6,621 nucleotides of DNA from assembly GCA_018667995.1 (NCBI GenBank), contig JABIQT010000624.1:1-6621 (forward strand), in the 5' to 3' direction. Below the pieces are notes generated by a model. That model saw only the letters and a program-made list of their open reading frames with translations, did no database searches and was not told the DNA's origin. A program made the position numbers and the translations under genes. Numbering within the stretch: the first letter of the stretch is position 1; the number at the start of each line of letters is the position of its first letter. Shown here one piece after another: positions 6,245 through 6,621 of the stretch. This DNA is from Candidatus Latescibacterota bacterium (GTDB lineage: Bacteria; JAAXHH01; JABIQT01).

Positions 6245-6621
6245 CTATCTGACGATAAGGGCGAAAGCCGCAGCGAACAATCCGAATGCAAGAGGAAGCA
6301 GATAATCTGTCAGGTATGTATTGAAGAGCACAACTCGAAGGAACAACCCGGGGCCAGCTTCATCAGGGCCCGCCGCAGCCAGAAGTTGCCGTTCGGCCTG
6401 AATCACAGCATCCAGACCGCCTCGTGCCGTGATCAGGTAATACTGCAGGTATCTCAGAAAAAAATATCCCCAACTTACCCAGAGCATAAAATGAAGCGAC
6501 TCAGGAATTGCGACCTCAACGACAAGTTCCTGGGTAGTCACGGTGCTGATACTCAGGTGTGCGTAGTAGACGAAAAAGAGCAGAAGGCTGGTAAGAAGTA
6601 GGCTCTTCCGCTGTCTAAAGA
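6245..6621 (-). CDS. Integral membrane protein, C-terminal part (5' end beyond the right edge)
   Basis: The - strand is open from the stop TAG at 6247-6245 to the window end, giving 124 codons with no stop. Its translation is strongly membrane-like. Three hydrophobic segments are visible: about 6-22 (SLLLTSLLLFFVYYAHLS, preceded by basic RQRK), 41-63 (SLHFMLWVSWGYFFLRYLQYY) and 92-122 (FLRVVLFNTYLTDYLLPLAF and following). They are linked by a polar stretch AVIQAERQLLAAAGPDEAGPG (71-91). A GTG at 6541 could serve as a start, but the 26 codons before it already encode a good transmembrane segment, so the gene probably begins just outside the window. The RQRK-plus-helix beginning suggests that only a few residues are missing. 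I do not recognise the family, and the function is unknown. The overlapping + strand frame (6200-6601) is rejected as a shadow. Confidence 0.72.
   Translation of the reverse strand, partial: FRQRKSLLLTSLLLFFVYYAHLSISTVTTQELVVEVAIPESLHFMLWVSWGYFFLRYLQYYLITARGGLDAVIQAERQLLAAAGPDEAGPGLFLRVVLFNTYLTDYLLPLAFGLFAAAFALIVR

Noticed and set aside
6200-6601. 133-codon + strand frame at the right end, preceded by AGGAGG
   Set aside because: The ribosome binding site is only 2 bases from its GTG. The translation is polar and unstructured, while the opposite strand encodes clear transmembrane helices over the same bases.

Overview
The window looks like a chromosomal segment from a Gram-negative-type bacterium of moderate GC content that makes meso-diaminopimelate peptidoglycan. 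The main evidence is a complete Mpl-type murein-tripeptide recycling ligase. Several genes appear to start at GTG or TTG rather than ATG. I cannot name the lineage. Mpl occurs in Proteobacteria, Acidobacteria and other diderm phyla, and the amidase plus phytanoyl-CoA-dioxygenase pair is common in uncultured environmental bacteria. I see no tRNA, rRNA, insertion sequence, CRISPR array or phage gene.

Left block (1-2576, + strand). The C-terminal part of a tetratricopeptide-repeat protein runs in from beyond the left edge. Its stop codon overlaps the GTG start of mpl by four bases, so the two are probably co-transcribed and translationally coupled. After a 114-base gap comes a DUF429 (RNase H-fold) protein, best started at a TTG set by a good GAGGAG ribosome binding site. 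The gap holds a promoter-like sequence bracketed by a 7-bp inverted repeat, plus a separate 11-base palindrome, so this gene may be controlled on its own.

Middle block (2610-3593, - strand). A two-domain GNAT acetyltransferase converges on the DUF429 gene and diverges from the amidase gene. The divergent spacer (3594-3953) is about 360 bases. It holds no convincing gene, but does contain ribosome binding sites at both ends, one weak promoter candidate and a short inverted repeat.

Right block (3954-6162, + strand). An amidase-signature hydrolase with an intact Lys-Ser-Ser triad is followed after only 7 bases by an Fe(II)/2-oxoglutarate oxygenase of the phytanoyl-CoA dioxygenase family. They form a clear two-gene operon, probably processing or degrading a small amide-containing molecule whose identity the sequence does not reveal. 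Converging on them from the right edge is the C-terminal part of an integral membrane protein on the - strand. Its open frame continues past the window end.

Most of the content is recognisable housekeeping or accessory metabolism. I see no clear sign of a previously undescribed multi-gene system. The items most worth a second look are the amidase-oxygenase pair, the symmetric elements upstream of the DUF429 gene, and the two-domain acetyltransferase with an altered acetyl-CoA loop.
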